Below, piece by piece: positions 34,630 through 43,851 of a stretch of 52,321 nt of DNA. The DNA comes from Gammaproteobacteria bacterium. GTDB lineage: Bacteria; Pseudomonadota; Gammaproteobacteria; Pseudomonadales; Cellvibrionaceae. Within the stretch, counting starts at the first letter, position 1. Each line of letters opens with the position of its first letter. The notes beneath the pieces were generated by a model. It had not been told where the DNA came from. It saw only the letters and a program-made list of their open reading frames with translations, and made no database searches. A program made the translations under genes and the position numbers. Location of the stretch: the NCBI GenBank assembly GCA_005801205.1, contig SYDJ01000061.1, positions 1 to 52,321 of the forward strand, in the 5' to 3' direction.

Positions 34630-35889
34630 TTAGAAATTCCAATCCGCTTGCAACCAAAGTTTGCTAGTGTCTGATTTCGCTGGCGTTACCAGTTTGTCAT
34701 TTTCAAACATAGCGTATTTTGCCATGTAAGTTACCGCACCAAATTTCTTAGTCGCACTAAAGTTCCACTCAGTACCGTAATCAATCGATTTAACGTCTGA
34801 TTTGTAATCGTGATAGCTTGCCATTAAAGCAACGCCAGAGAAAGTTGCACCGAGATTCACGTACATATCTTTCAAACCGTTTGCTGGGGTAGCCAAGAAG
34901 CGGTCTGCCCAGCCATTGAATGCATGGAGCGTAGCAAAAGGTGTAATGAAACCTTTCTTACCATTATCCGAACCCAATACTTCGTAACCTAAGGCTGGAA
35001 CAAAACGGCCTAGGGTGGTGCTCACTTCAACAAGCTTGTAATCCGCATCGTATTTAATCGGGTTTTTATCGCCGTTAGATTGCTTGGCGTATTCCAAGGT
35101 GTACATGAAAGCTGGGTTTGATGTACTTGACCAACGCACGCCATAGGTATCGTTTGATATGGCATTCGCATTACCACCCGCCAACTTTTTCAAATAATTA
35201 TCAGCAAGGTTATCAATTAAATAGGCGTAACCCGTCAATTTACCTGCTTCAAAACCGGTGTAGCTCACGTTGACTAAATTTGAATCCTGTTTGTAATCAC
35301 CTTGCAACACGTTAGCATCACCAAAAATTCTGTTCACGTTATTGATATGTGCAACAAAAATATTGGTGTAACGAATAGATTTATTAGTGAAGCTTAAGCC
35401 GTCATAAGTTTGCTCGTTTTGACGCCAGCCCACATTACCAATAAAACGTGCGTTATCTAAAACAATACGTTGACGACCATATTTAATAGCGTTATTGAAC
35501 GTGGTGTAGGAAACAACAGCTTGGTTAAAATCGGTACCTTGTGGATCAAAAATTTGAGCTGCTGGTTTTCCATCGATAACTAAGGTGTCTGCTGGCCACG
35601 TCCTGTAGTCCACATCGCCAGTGGCGTTAGTAACATTGTCCATTTCTGCAGTAACCGCAAAACCGTTCCATGCACCTGATTGATAAGACAGACGCGCTCT
35701 AATCGTAAGTGCATCAGCATCGGTAAAACCATCCCAACTTACATCTTCGTAACGTGTGCGAATATTGACTTTAATTGAACTACCGGTAGTCAAGCCTTCC
35801 GATAAAGTGGGTGCAGCTTGCGCGCCTTGTGCAGAAAACAGTAATGAACTTGCGGCGGCGCAAAGAAGATGAGCAGTGTGTTTTTTCAT
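34630..35889 (-). CDS. Outer-membrane porin of the alginate-export type
   Basis: This 419-aa protein has a signal peptide cleaved after AQA (FSAQGAQAAPTL) and an alternating aromatic beta-barrel pattern ending in ...QADWNF, with the terminal Phe used by the Bam machinery. The core block KYGRQRIVLDNARFIGNVG and WRQNEQTYDGL is characteristic of the alginate_exp porin family, which includes AlgE-like and general uptake porins. No other alginate genes are near. Its neighbours handle glucose and beta-glucosides, so it may be an uptake channel for oligosaccharides. A long leader with two hairpins precedes it. Confidence 0.8.
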   Translation of the reverse strand: MKKHTAHLLCAAASSLLFSAQGAQAAPTLSEGLTTGSSIKVNIRTRYEDVSWDGFTDADALTIRARLSYQSGAWNGFAVTAEMDNVTNATGDVDYRTWPADTLVIDGKPAAQIFDPQGTDFNQAVVSYTTFNNAIKYGRQRIVLDNARFIGNVGWRQNEQTYDGLSFTNKSIRYTNIFVAHINNVNRIFGDANVLQGDYKQDSNLVNVSYTGFEAGKLTGYAYLIDNLADNYLKKLAGGNANAISNDTYGVRWSSTSNPAFMYTLEYAKQSNGDKNPIKYDADYKLVEVSTTLGRFVPALGYEVLGSDNGKKGFITPFATLHAFNGWADRFLATPANGLKDMYVNLGATFSGVALMASYHDYKSDVKSIDYGTEWNFSATKKFGAVTYMAKYAMFENDKLVTPAKSDTSKLWLQADWNF

Positions 35890-36415
35890 AGGGCTTTCTC
35901 CAAAGATTAGCGTTAGTAATGGTCACACTTGCCTAATTGTTTGCGATGAAATTCAAACTGCTTCATCGCATTTTTATCTAATCCTTAAGATTAGATTTTA
36001 TCGGCACGAGTAATTTTCACTAGAGCAAAGCCTATGCCAAACAAAAAAACCACTAAAAATATTTAAATATTAACCATAAAAATCAACACCTTATAAAAAA
36101 AAATAATTTAGCATCAAAATTTTGTCATATTTTGGTAACGCACCCACTTGGTGACACAGCAAAAAAAATCGCGCTAAAAATAAACATTCACTGAAAAACA
36201 TGTGCGCCAATTAATTACAAAAAAATGCACCGTCACTTTCTATATTGCGCCATTTAAATGCAATTACTCACTTTTGTGCAGGCTGTCATTTTAAGTGTGA
36301 ATCAAAATTGCTCATTTAAAGCCGCGCCCTTAATTTGAACAATATTAATTTCCTAGAATGCACACGGGTTATTTACTGCATGCACCATAAGCAACATCCA
36401 AATAACGACCATAAA
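35890..36415. promoter_or_regulatory. AT-rich promoter/leader region of the porin gene
   Basis: No gene is visible here. Near the porin start are two tandem perfect inverted repeats. TGCGATGAA / TTCATCGCA (35942-35970) has an 11-base loop, and ATCTAATC / GATTAGAT (35976-35996) has a 5-base loop. On the minus strand both would lie in the porin mRNA leader, or one may be an operator. The rest (36000-36350) is A/T-rich with no convincing hairpin. Confidence 0.5.
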
Positions 36416-36436
36416 AAAGCCGCACTAGGCGGCTTT
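36416..36436 (-). terminator. Intrinsic terminator of the GH3 gene
   Basis: AAAGCCGC and GCGGCTTT pair around a 5-base loop. On the minus strand the stem runs into TTTTTT, ending the beta-glucosidase transcript 18 bases after its stop. Confidence 0.9.
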
Positions 36437-36453
36437 AGTAAGAGGTGGAGATT

Positions 36454-38913
36454 TTACTCCCAACGCACACTGCCATTTTCCCCGGCATTTTTTTCTATGC
36501 GTACATTGGAGAACACCAAATCCAAACTATCGTCAGCAACCAAGGTGAATGGGTCTAACACCAACTCAAACAGTTCTTCTTGGGTGCGTTTCAAACCAAA
36601 GTCTGTACCTGCATCGGGGAACAACACCAAATCGACTTTAATGGTTTTCCAACCTTGACCTGCAACCGCCGTAAAAGTATCGGTAAGCTCAACTTCGGTG
36701 TAGCAGGATGGGCCACAACCGATACGAACCTTGGCCTTACCTTTAGGGGCAGCATCTACCTTCACATCAAAAATTAACGCGGAATTGGAATGTAAATAAT
36801 CGCTCAGTACTTGACGATTTAAGGCCGAGAGCGCTACCAAACCTTCGCCATTGCCATTCCATTGCGCCCGGCGTGCATCTTCTTGCACATCGCGGTCAAC
36901 AGCTGTCACCGTTAAGGAAGTCACGCTCGCAATATTGCCGTTAAGCGTCGCGCGGTCATTATTTTTACCTTCCAAAATAATCGTGAAAGGATTCATGGGG
37001 CGGCGTTTAAACAACTCAAGCACATCCGTAGTCGCTTGATGCTGAATGCCATCTTCTGATAATTCGCTGCTCAGGGTATCGCTGTCTGAATAACTTAAAC
37101 CAAAACCATAAGCAAAGAGCGGATCATAGTTTTCATCGCCAACATTGAGCGGCGCTTGATCTGGGCGCTTGGGCCACGAAAAACTTAAACGGCCGGTGGT
37201 ATCGTAGTTTGGCCTGCCGTTTTGCGCTTTAAAAATCACATCGGCCACGCCTGCGCCTTCTGTACCCGGCTGCCAAATTACAGCAAAAGCATCAGCGGCA
37301 TTTAATTCGCGGTTAACCCATAGAGGACGCCCTGTGATGAATAAAGCTACCACTGGAATATTGTCGGCTTTGAGTTTGCGTAGCAATTCCAAATCTTTGG
37401 TGTCGCCAGATTTCAACAACACATTTTGCACATCGCCCTGCATTTCGGCGTAAGGGTCTTCACCAAAAATCACAATAGCTACGTCTGGCTTCTGCTCGTA
37501 ATTGCCTTCGGCATTGAGTGTCGCTTTACCGCCCGCCGCTTTCACTGCGGCGTCAATACCCATCCACAAGGTAGTGGCGCCGGGGAAATCGTCCATGGTG
37601 TTGCCGGTACCCTGCCAGTTAACTGACCAGCCGCCGGTTTGCTTGCTGATATTGTCGGCACCATCGCCCGCCACCAGAATATTGGCCGAAGGCGATAAGG
37701 GTAGAAGATTGTTTTTATTTTTTAATAACACAATAGATTCACGCACCGCTTGGCGAGCAACATCGCGATGTGCCGCCGCGCCTAATAGTTCATCTTTACC
37801 CGATAGTGGGCGCGTTGAGGGCAAGCCTTTATTCCACAAATCCGCTCGGAGTTTTACGCGCAGCACACGGCGCACGGCATCATCCGCACGCTCGGTAGAA
37901 ATTACGCCCGATTTAATTTGCTCAACAGTGTTATTGAAGAGCGTTTTCCATTCTGGGTCTGGCACCATAAAAATATCCAAACCAGCATTAATCGCTGCGG
38001 GGCAATTTAATACTGTACTGCCCGCAACAAAGCCGTGGCCGTTCCAGTCACCTACCACCAAACCATCGAAACCCAACTTTTCTTTGAGCACATCGGTCAG
38101 CAAGTATTTATGACCATGCATGTGCTCGCCGTGCCAGCTATTAAATGACGCCATCACCGATTGCACACCGGATTCAATCGCGCTGAAATAACCCGCCGCA
38201 TGAATATCGCGCAGTTCTTCTTCGCTCACCAAACTGTTGCCGCGATCAATACCATTTAAGGTACCGCCATCGGCAATAAAATGTTTAGCCGTAGAGATAA
38301 CCCGCGTTTTCGCAAGAAATTCAGAGGTGTTTGCAACGCCTTGTAAACCTTCAACCATTCTGCCCGCATAGCGGCGCACCAGCTCTGGGTGCTCAGAGTA
38401 AGATTCATAGGTACGACCCCAGCGATCATCGCGCACAACCGCCACGGTGGGCGAGAAATCCCAATCCAAACCCGTTACCGCAATTTCAGTCGCGGTAATT
38501 TCGCCAATGCGTTCGATCAAGTCAGGGTTGTTAGTTGCACCCAAGGCGATGTTATGCGGGAAAAGTGTCGCACCTACTATATTGCCTACACCGTGAACGG
38601 CATCTGTGCCCCACATAATAGGAATAGCCACCTTGCCATCACTCTCATCCATAGAGGCTTGGTAATAAGCATCGGCAATGGCTAACCAATCAGCGGCTTT
38701 TGAATAGCGGTTGCCATTAGGCACTGAACCGCCACCGTTAAGCACGGAGCCTATGTGGTAATCCTTAACATCTTGGGCAGTTAAATGACGAATTTCAGGC
38801 TGAACCATTTGCCCAACTTTTTCTTCCACGCTCATGCGCGCTAATAATTCATCAATTTTTTGCTCGATAGCTGGATCTTTTTTTACTGCGAGGGTGAGTG
38901 TGGGCCACTGCAC
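36454..38913 (-). CDS. GH3 beta-glucosidase / exo-beta-glucanase
   Basis: This 819-aa enzyme releases glucose from the non-reducing end of beta-glucans or cellobiose. The N-terminal GH3 barrel has MSVEEKVGQMVQPE, IPIMWGTDAVHGVGN, AKHFIADGGT and the nucleophile region LVVGDWNGHG (Asp near residue 288). The C-terminal GH3 domain (LLPLSPSANILVAGDGAD, VAIVIFGEDPYAE) is followed by a ~190-residue ExoP-type beta-sandwich. It starts at GTG with GGAGG nine bases upstream. No signal peptide follows this start, so the enzyme may be cytoplasmic or the annotated start may be internal to a longer form. It is divergent from glucokinase across a large palindrome. Confidence 0.93.
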   Translation of the reverse strand: MQWPTLTLAVKKDPAIEQKIDELLARMSVEEKVGQMVQPEIRHLTAQDVKDYHIGSVLNGGGSVPNGNRYSKAADWLAIADAYYQASMDESDGKVAIPIMWGTDAVHGVGNIVGATLFPHNIALGATNNPDLIERIGEITATEIAVTGLDWDFSPTVAVVRDDRWGRTYESYSEHPELVRRYAGRMVEGLQGVANTSEFLAKTRVISTAKHFIADGGTLNGIDRGNSLVSEEELRDIHAAGYFSAIESGVQSVMASFNSWHGEHMHGHKYLLTDVLKEKLGFDGLVVGDWNGHGFVAGSTVLNCPAAINAGLDIFMVPDPEWKTLFNNTVEQIKSGVISTERADDAVRRVLRVKLRADLWNKGLPSTRPLSGKDELLGAAAHRDVARQAVRESIVLLKNKNNLLPLSPSANILVAGDGADNISKQTGGWSVNWQGTGNTMDDFPGATTLWMGIDAAVKAAGGKATLNAEGNYEQKPDVAIVIFGEDPYAEMQGDVQNVLLKSGDTKDLELLRKLKADNIPVVALFITGRPLWVNRELNAADAFAVIWQPGTEGAGVADVIFKAQNGRPNYDTTGRLSFSWPKRPDQAPLNVGDENYDPLFAYGFGLSYSDSDTLSSELSEDGIQHQATTDVLELFKRRPMNPFTIILEGKNNDRATLNGNIASVTSLTVTAVDRDVQEDARRAQWNGNGEGLVALSALNRQVLSDYLHSNSALIFDVKVDAAPKGKAKVRIGCGPSCYTEVELTDTFTAVAGQGWKTIKVDLVLFPDAGTDFGLKRTQEELFELVLDPFTLVADDSLDLVFSNVRIEKNAGENGSVRWE

Positions 38914-39131
38914 GGTGGTTAACCTCCAAGATGATTTAGGATAATAAAAAGATAATTAGAATACCAAAGAGTCTATTGCACTATAGATGTAGTCAAAAAC
39001 ACCCCCAAAGGCGACAATCTTAATTTATCGCTCTTAAATATTTTTTACTAAAAAATATTAATTTGTCAGGGAATTAAACTAGGGGATTTTTTATGAATTA
39101 TAGAAGGCTTTACATCCTTAGATGCTAAAGT

Positions 39132-39163
39132 ATCGTCTATTGACAGCGCTGTCAATAGACGAT
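39132..39163. promoter_or_regulatory. 32-bp perfect palindromic operator between GH3 and glucokinase genes
   Basis: The left half ATCGTCTATTGACAGC and right half GCTGTCAATAGACGAT are exact reverse complements. The centre AGCGCT with flanking TGAC/GTCA resembles operators of LacI-family repressors. A second AGCGCT (39173-39178) lies 28 bp downstream with weak symmetry. The LacI-type regulator at 40382 is the obvious candidate protein. It lies 219 bases before the GH3 start and 144 bases before the glucokinase start. Confidence 0.75.
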
Positions 39164-39306
39164 GGGCTTCCAAGCGCTGAGAAATACGGCATAATCAACG
39201 CCGAATGATGACTCTGTTTTTAAAGGCATATCTCCACCGCCGCTATAACTTTTCATTCCTTTACACTACCCCAACGATTTCACAAAAACTATATGAGGAC
39301 TAACGC

Positions 39307-40299
39307 ATGAGCTTACTATTGGTTGCAGATATAGGCGGCACCAACGCTCGCTTTGGCTTGGTCGAACAGGCTCCCAAAACCGGCAACCCTAATTACATCG
39401 CCAGCCAGCAAATCACCCTGCGTTGCGCTGATTACCCAGATATGGGCACCATGATTAAAGCCTGCTGTGCAGAATTTAACATTGTTATGCCCGAATACGC
39501 TTGTTTAGCGATAGCCGGCCCAATCGACAAAGACGGTACTGCGCAACTGACCAACCTAAATTGGAAGTTTGTAATTACTGAATTGCGAGATCAACTCGGT
39601 ATGAAAACGCTGCACGTCATTAATGATTTTGCAGCCTTTGCCTATGCAGTGCCTTTCTTGGCTGAATCAGAAACTAAAGTGCTCTATGCAGCCGATTCAA
39701 ACCCGGAAGCGCCGATTGTAGTAATGGGCCCAGGTACGGGTTTTGGTATGGCGTTATTAGTACCTGAAAATGGCAGCTGGAAAATTATTCCCACTGAAGG
39801 CGGTCACGCCAGTTTTGCGCCCACGACTGAAAAAGAATTGGCGATAAAATCATTTTTGCTGAAAGAACAGTCTCACGTTTCGGTTGAAAATATTTTATCG
39901 GGAATCGGCTTAGTGCATTTGTACCGCGCTTTAGCGCATATCGCCGGTGTGGATGCACAAAACTATAGCCCCGCTGACGTGAGCACCAAAGGTTTAGCGA
40001 ATGAAGACCCTATTTGTCGTGAAGCGGTAATTACCTTCTGCAACACCTTGGGTGCTGTAGCAGGCGATAAAGCGGTTTCATCGGGCTCACGCGGCGGTGT
40101 TGTCATTGGTGGCGGGATCACGCCAAAACTGATGGGCATTCTGCCTGAAACCCACTTTGAAGAACGCTATAAAAACAAAGGCCCAATGAGAGGCTATGTT
40201 AGCGATATTTCTATTAAAGTGATTGTGAATGATAAAGCGGCGCTGGTGGGCTCAGCGGCGTGGTTGATTCACAATACGCCAGAATTAAAACCTGTTTAA
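39307..40299 (+). CDS. glk: Glucokinase
   Basis: Glucokinase phosphorylates free cytoplasmic glucose with ATP. This 330-aa protein is of the E. coli Glk type: phosphate-1 motif LLVADIGGTNARFGLV, LAIAGPI, LHVINDFAAFAYAVP with the catalytic Asp, VVMGPGTGFGMALLV, IPTEGGHASFAP and VVIGGGITPK. It fits with the neighbouring beta-glucosidase, which supplies glucose, and the transporter at 41698, which imports it unphosphorylated. The start follows a GAGGAC-like ribosome binding region. A strong terminator follows. Confidence 0.95.
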   Translation: MSLLLVADIGGTNARFGLVEQAPKTGNPNYIASQQITLRCADYPDMGTMIKACCAEFNIVMPEYACLAIAGPIDKDGTAQLTNLNWKFVITELRDQLGMKTLHVINDFAAFAYAVPFLAESETKVLYAADSNPEAPIVVMGPGTGFGMALLVPENGSWKIIPTEGGHASFAPTTEKELAIKSFLLKEQSHVSVENILSGIGLVHLYRALAHIAGVDAQNYSPADVSTKGLANEDPICREAVITFCNTLGAVAGDKAVSSGSRGGVVIGGGITPKLMGILPETHFEERYKNKGPMRGYVSDISIKVIVNDKAALVGSAAWLIHNTPELKPV

Positions 40300-40316
40300 G
40301 AAATTATTGTATTAAT

Positions 40317-40352
40317 AAAAACGCCGCAACAATTATTTGTTGCGGCGTTTTT
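40317..40352. terminator. Bidirectional intrinsic terminator
   Basis: A perfect 16-bp stem, AAAAACGCCGCAACAA / TTGTTGCGGCGTTTTT, with a TTAT loop lies between the convergent glucokinase and LacI genes. Confidence 0.95.
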
Positions 40353-40381
40353 TTGAATTAAGACATTATACCGAGAAATAC

Positions 40382-41404
40382 CTAGTGCTTCTTCGGCGCA
40401 GCCCCCGTCGATTCACGCGTAATAATACTCGAACTCAACATACTGGCTGGCAACTGCACATCTTTACCGCGCAATTGTTTAATCAATAATTCAGTCGCTT
40501 TTTTTGCCATTTGCTGAATCGGTTGACGCACAGTCGTCAGTGCGGGCCAAATTTGATGCGCCACCGGCGTATCGTCAAAACCTGCCACAGATAATTCCTG
40601 CGGAATTTTAATGCCCATTTGATGCGCCACCATCATCACACCCGCCGCCATGTCATCGTTAGCTGCAAAAATTGCCGTGGGGCGCGATTTTTTCTCTAAT
40701 AATTTTCGTGCACACACTTCGCCTGATTCAAAGGAATTTAAACCGCGCTCAACGAGCTCATTTGAAATAGGAATATCGTTTTCGATTAGCGCCGCTTTGT
40801 AACCATCAAACCGCAGAGTTACTGCGCGGTGATCTGGGTGACCGCAAATAAAACCTATGCGGGTATGACCGAGCGCAATCAATTTACAGGTCATATCGTA
40901 AGAGGCTTCTTGATCATTAGTTTCTACATAAGGTGAAAGACTTTTACTCTCGGTGGGCGCAACACGCACAAAGGGGACTGACATGCGCTTAAGCGTGTGC
41001 ATGAGCGTCATATTGTCTGAAATAGGCGGAGTGAGCATAACGCCATCAATGCGCTTATCGCGGATAAGGTTAGAAATTTCCAAAGTGATCTCAGGGTCTT
41101 GATGATTACAAGGGTGAACCAAAAGCTCATAACCTTGAGGGCGACAAATATCAAGTACACCCTCTTGAATATCCAAGACGTAATGCGCCGAGGGGATTCC
41201 GTAGAGCAAAACCAACAAATAAGAGCGATTACCCGCCAAACTGCGAGCCGACATATTCGGGCGATAATCTAATTGGGCAACCGCAGCAGTCACTTTGTCA
41301 CGAGTAGCAGGCCTTACGTTAGGCTCGTTATTCATTACCCGCGATACCGTTTTCATAGAGACGCCCGCCAGGGCTGCTACATCATCAATTGTTGCCTTGG
41401 CCAC
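40382..41404 (-). CDS. LacI/GalR-family transcriptional regulator
   Basis: The N-terminal HTH reads TIDDVAALAGVSMKTVSRVMN, followed by the hinge helix region RPNMSARSLAG. A periplasmic-binding-protein-like sensor domain (about residues 60-335) contains YLLVLLYGIPSAHYV and IFAANDDMAAGVM and ends ELLIKQLRG...SSIITRESTG. The frame is open to 41485, but LacI proteins start a few residues before the HTH. The GTG at 41404, with AGGTGG five bases upstream, is the likely start, giving 340 aa. It probably controls the glucoside/glucose genes around it, perhaps through the 39132-39163 palindrome. Effector unknown. Confidence 0.92.
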   Translation of the reverse strand: MAKATIDDVAALAGVSMKTVSRVMNNEPNVRPATRDKVTAAVAQLDYRPNMSARSLAGNRSYLLVLLYGIPSAHYVLDIQEGVLDICRPQGYELLVHPCNHQDPEITLEISNLIRDKRIDGVMLTPPISDNMTLMHTLKRMSVPFVRVAPTESKSLSPYVETNDQEASYDMTCKLIALGHTRIGFICGHPDHRAVTLRFDGYKAALIENDIPISNELVERGLNSFESGEVCARKLLEKKSRPTAIFAANDDMAAGVMMVAHQMGIKIPQELSVAGFDDTPVAHQIWPALTTVRQPIQQMAKKATELLIKQLRGKDVQLPASMLSSSIITRESTGAAPKKH

Positions 41405-41697
41405 ACATACCACCTTTTTATTATTAAATAGGAATAGCTTCACAAGGTCGATAACACCAAACAAGCGCAAAAGCGTTAACATCAAAAAACACTAAGAGTA
41501 CAGATGACTACATGCTTATAGGCTATTGTATGCCCGAATAACTGGGTTTTTAGCCGCCTAAACCACTATAAACCATGTGACAGCACCAAGCCCTTGAATT
41601 ATAGTACCGCGCACTTGTCAGACAACTCACTAGAAGTTGCTGGTAAGAATACTAGAGACAACGACCAATTCATAACAATGACAACGAGGTAAAAAAA

Positions 41698-43008
41698 ATG
41701 GCAAGTATTCCGCAAGGTTCGGCAAGCCATAGTTCAACCACTGAAGGAAACAATACCATTCCTTTAATTATTGTAACTATTCTGTTTTTTATGTGGGGTG
41801 CAATTACCTCATTGAATGATGTTCTTATCCCACACTTGAAATCTGTATTTACCCTAACCTACACGCAAGCTGCCTTGGTGCAGTTATGGTTTTTTGGTGC
41901 TTACTTTTTAGTATCTTTGCCTGCTGGCATGTACGTTCGTAGTTTTGGTTACAAAAAAGGCGCGGTGACCGGCCTCGTGATCGCGGCGGTAGGTTGTGCA
42001 TTGTTTTACCCAGCAGCTACATCCAGTTATTCATTTTTTCTGTTTGCTTTCTTTATTTTGGCTGCCGGTATTACGGTATTACAAGTTGCAGCAAACCCCT
42101 ATGTAGCAGTATTGGGTTCACCGAAAACCGCTTCTAGCCGTTTAACCTTAACGCAAGCTTTTAACTCCTTGGGAACCACAGTAGCTCCCCTGTTATTGGC
42201 TGGCGTGATTTTGGGCGGCGTTACCTTTTTAGGCGCAGATGAACTAGCAAAACTATCTCCCGAAGCCTTGCGCGAATACCGCTTGGCAGAAGCTTCTTCT
42301 GTTCAATTACCTTATTTATCACTGGGAGCTGCGCTACTGGTTCTGGCAGTGATATTTGCGTTTGCGAAATTGCCTACGATAGTTGATGCAACCAGCGCCG
42401 AAGACAAAGGCTTAAAGCAAGCAATAACGTCAAACTTTGCAGCGATGAAAGCCTACCCACGTTTGGCGTTGGGCGTACTTGGAATTTTCTTATACGTGGG
42501 CGCCGAAGTCTCTATCGGCACTTATTTGGTGAATTTTTTAGGTTTAGAAAAAGTGGCGGGGATGAGTGCAGCGGTTGCAGCCGAAGATTATCTGTACTTG
42601 TACTGGGGCGGCGCTATGGTTGGCCGTTTCATAGGATTCTTTGTGATGCGTTTTATTCGCCCAGGCGTTGTATTGAGCGTTTGTGCCGGCACTACCATTA
42701 CCTTAATTCTCATTGCAACCTTCAGCTCTGGCCCAATGGCCATGTGGGCATTGATCGGCGTTGGCTTGTTCAACTCCATTATGTTCCCTACTATCTTCAC
42801 TATGGCACTGCATGACATTGGCAAATACACCAGCCAAGGTTCAGGCCTGTTGTGCATGGGAATCGTAGGTGGTGCTATTGTTCCTTTTGCTCAAGGCGCT
42901 TTGGCAGACTCTATTGGCTTACAAATTTCATTCTTGTTGCCCGCTGCATGTTACCTCTTCATTCTGTACTTTGGTGCTAAATACGCCAACTTAACAAACA
43001 CTAAATAA
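41698..43008 (+). CDS. FucP/GluP-type sugar:proton symporter (MFS)
   Basis: Inner-membrane transporter of 436 aa with 12 predicted helices. The features FFMWGAITSLNDVLIPHLK and VQLWFFGAYFLVSLPAGMYV and LQVAANPYVAVLG are hallmarks of the FHS (FucP/GluP) branch, which carries fucose, glucose, galactose or mannose with protons. Next to glucokinase, glucose or a similar hexose is the best guess. It is divergent from the LacI gene and followed by a strong terminator. No copy of the 32-bp palindrome is visible upstream. Confidence 0.9.
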   Translation: MASIPQGSASHSSTTEGNNTIPLIIVTILFFMWGAITSLNDVLIPHLKSVFTLTYTQAALVQLWFFGAYFLVSLPAGMYVRSFGYKKGAVTGLVIAAVGCALFYPAATSSYSFFLFAFFILAAGITVLQVAANPYVAVLGSPKTASSRLTLTQAFNSLGTTVAPLLLAGVILGGVTFLGADELAKLSPEALREYRLAEASSVQLPYLSLGAALLVLAVIFAFAKLPTIVDATSAEDKGLKQAITSNFAAMKAYPRLALGVLGIFLYVGAEVSIGTYLVNFLGLEKVAGMSAAVAAEDYLYLYWGGAMVGRFIGFFVMRFIRPGVVLSVCAGTTITLILIATFSSGPMAMWALIGVGLFNSIMFPTIFTMALHDIGKYTSQGSGLLCMGIVGGAIVPFAQGALADSIGLQISFLLPAACYLFILYFGAKYANLTNTK

Positions 43009-43057
43009 GTGACAGCACCTATCCCGGCCTAAGTAACTGTAATTTGCCGCACCCAAT

Positions 43058-43094
43058 AAAAAGCCCGATTTCTGTAATGGAAATCGGGCTTTTT
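43058..43094. terminator. Bidirectional intrinsic terminator
   Basis: AAAAAGCCCGATTTC and GAAATCGGGCTTTTT form a perfect 15-bp stem with a 7-base loop between the convergent transporter and hda genes. Confidence 0.95.
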
Positions 43095-43129
43095 ATTTAC
43101 CGGTGATGCAGCTTGAAAATGAAGACTTA

Positions 43130-43837
43130 TTACAACCCCAAAATCTTCTTCACAAAAGGAATTGTCAATTTGCGCTGCTCAGCCAGGGAGGCATGATCCA
43201 AGCGGTTCAACTGCCAAAACAATTCATTCATATCGCGCGGCAAGCGCTGAATAATATAGGCAGCCACTTCATCGTTTAATTCCAACCCGCGCGCACGCGC
43301 GCGGAATTGCAAAGCCGCTTGTTTTTGATCGTCATCCAGTGTGTGTACATGAAAGGTTGTGCCCCACTGCAAGCGCGATTTTAAATCGGGCAAGTTTACC
43401 GGCAATTCTTGCGGCCCCTGTACAGCGGCAACCAATAACAACTTACCGGCATCGCGCAGGCGATTGAATAAATTAAACAGCGCTAATTCCCACTCGGGGC
43501 GATTAATCACTTCATCTAACGCATCCAATACCACTACATCTAATTCTTCTAAACCGACAAATAATTCATCGGGCGCATAGCCTGCCAATTCGCGCAGCGG
43601 GAAATATTGAAAGCTTTTTTGTAAGGTTTGCGCGTGATGACAAGCGCCTTGCAACAGATGCGTTAAACCGCAACCCGCCGCGCCCCACAAAAAAATAAAG
43701 GGTTCATTGGCCGTTTCAATTTGCAAACGCAAAACAGATAAAATCTGCGCGTTAGGTGTTGCGATGGGCGCGTAAAAATTTTCAAAAGTGGCGTCGTCAT
43801 TGAGGTTAACGCCGAGCGACAGTTGCTGCGGATTCAT
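43130..43837 (-). CDS. hda: DnaA regulatory inactivator Hda
   Basis: Hda works with the DNA-loaded sliding clamp to stimulate ATP hydrolysis by DnaA and so prevent re-initiation. The N-terminal MNPQQLSLGVNLNDDATFENFY contains the clamp-binding QLSL motif. It is followed by a DnaA-like AAA+ core with P-loop FLWGAAGCGLTHLLQ, Walker B VVLDALDEV and a sensor II-like RLPRDMNELFWQLNRLD. The TTG at 43855 is less likely than the ATG at 43837, which the family supports. It follows the DUF2066 gene by 14 bases on the same strand. Confidence 0.93.
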   Translation of the reverse strand: MNPQQLSLGVNLNDDATFENFYAPIATPNAQILSVLRLQIETANEPFIFLWGAAGCGLTHLLQGACHHAQTLQKSFQYFPLRELAGYAPDELFVGLEELDVVVLDALDEVINRPEWELALFNLFNRLRDAGKLLLVAAVQGPQELPVNLPDLKSRLQWGTTFHVHTLDDDQKQAALQFRARARGLELNDEVAAYIIQRLPRDMNELFWQLNRLDHASLAEQRKLTIPFVKKILGL

Positions 43838-43851
43838 GCTTATAAAACCTA

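Noticed and set aside
34630-35889. Alginate biosynthesis locus
   Set aside because: Only the porin family matches; no alg polymerisation or modification genes are near.
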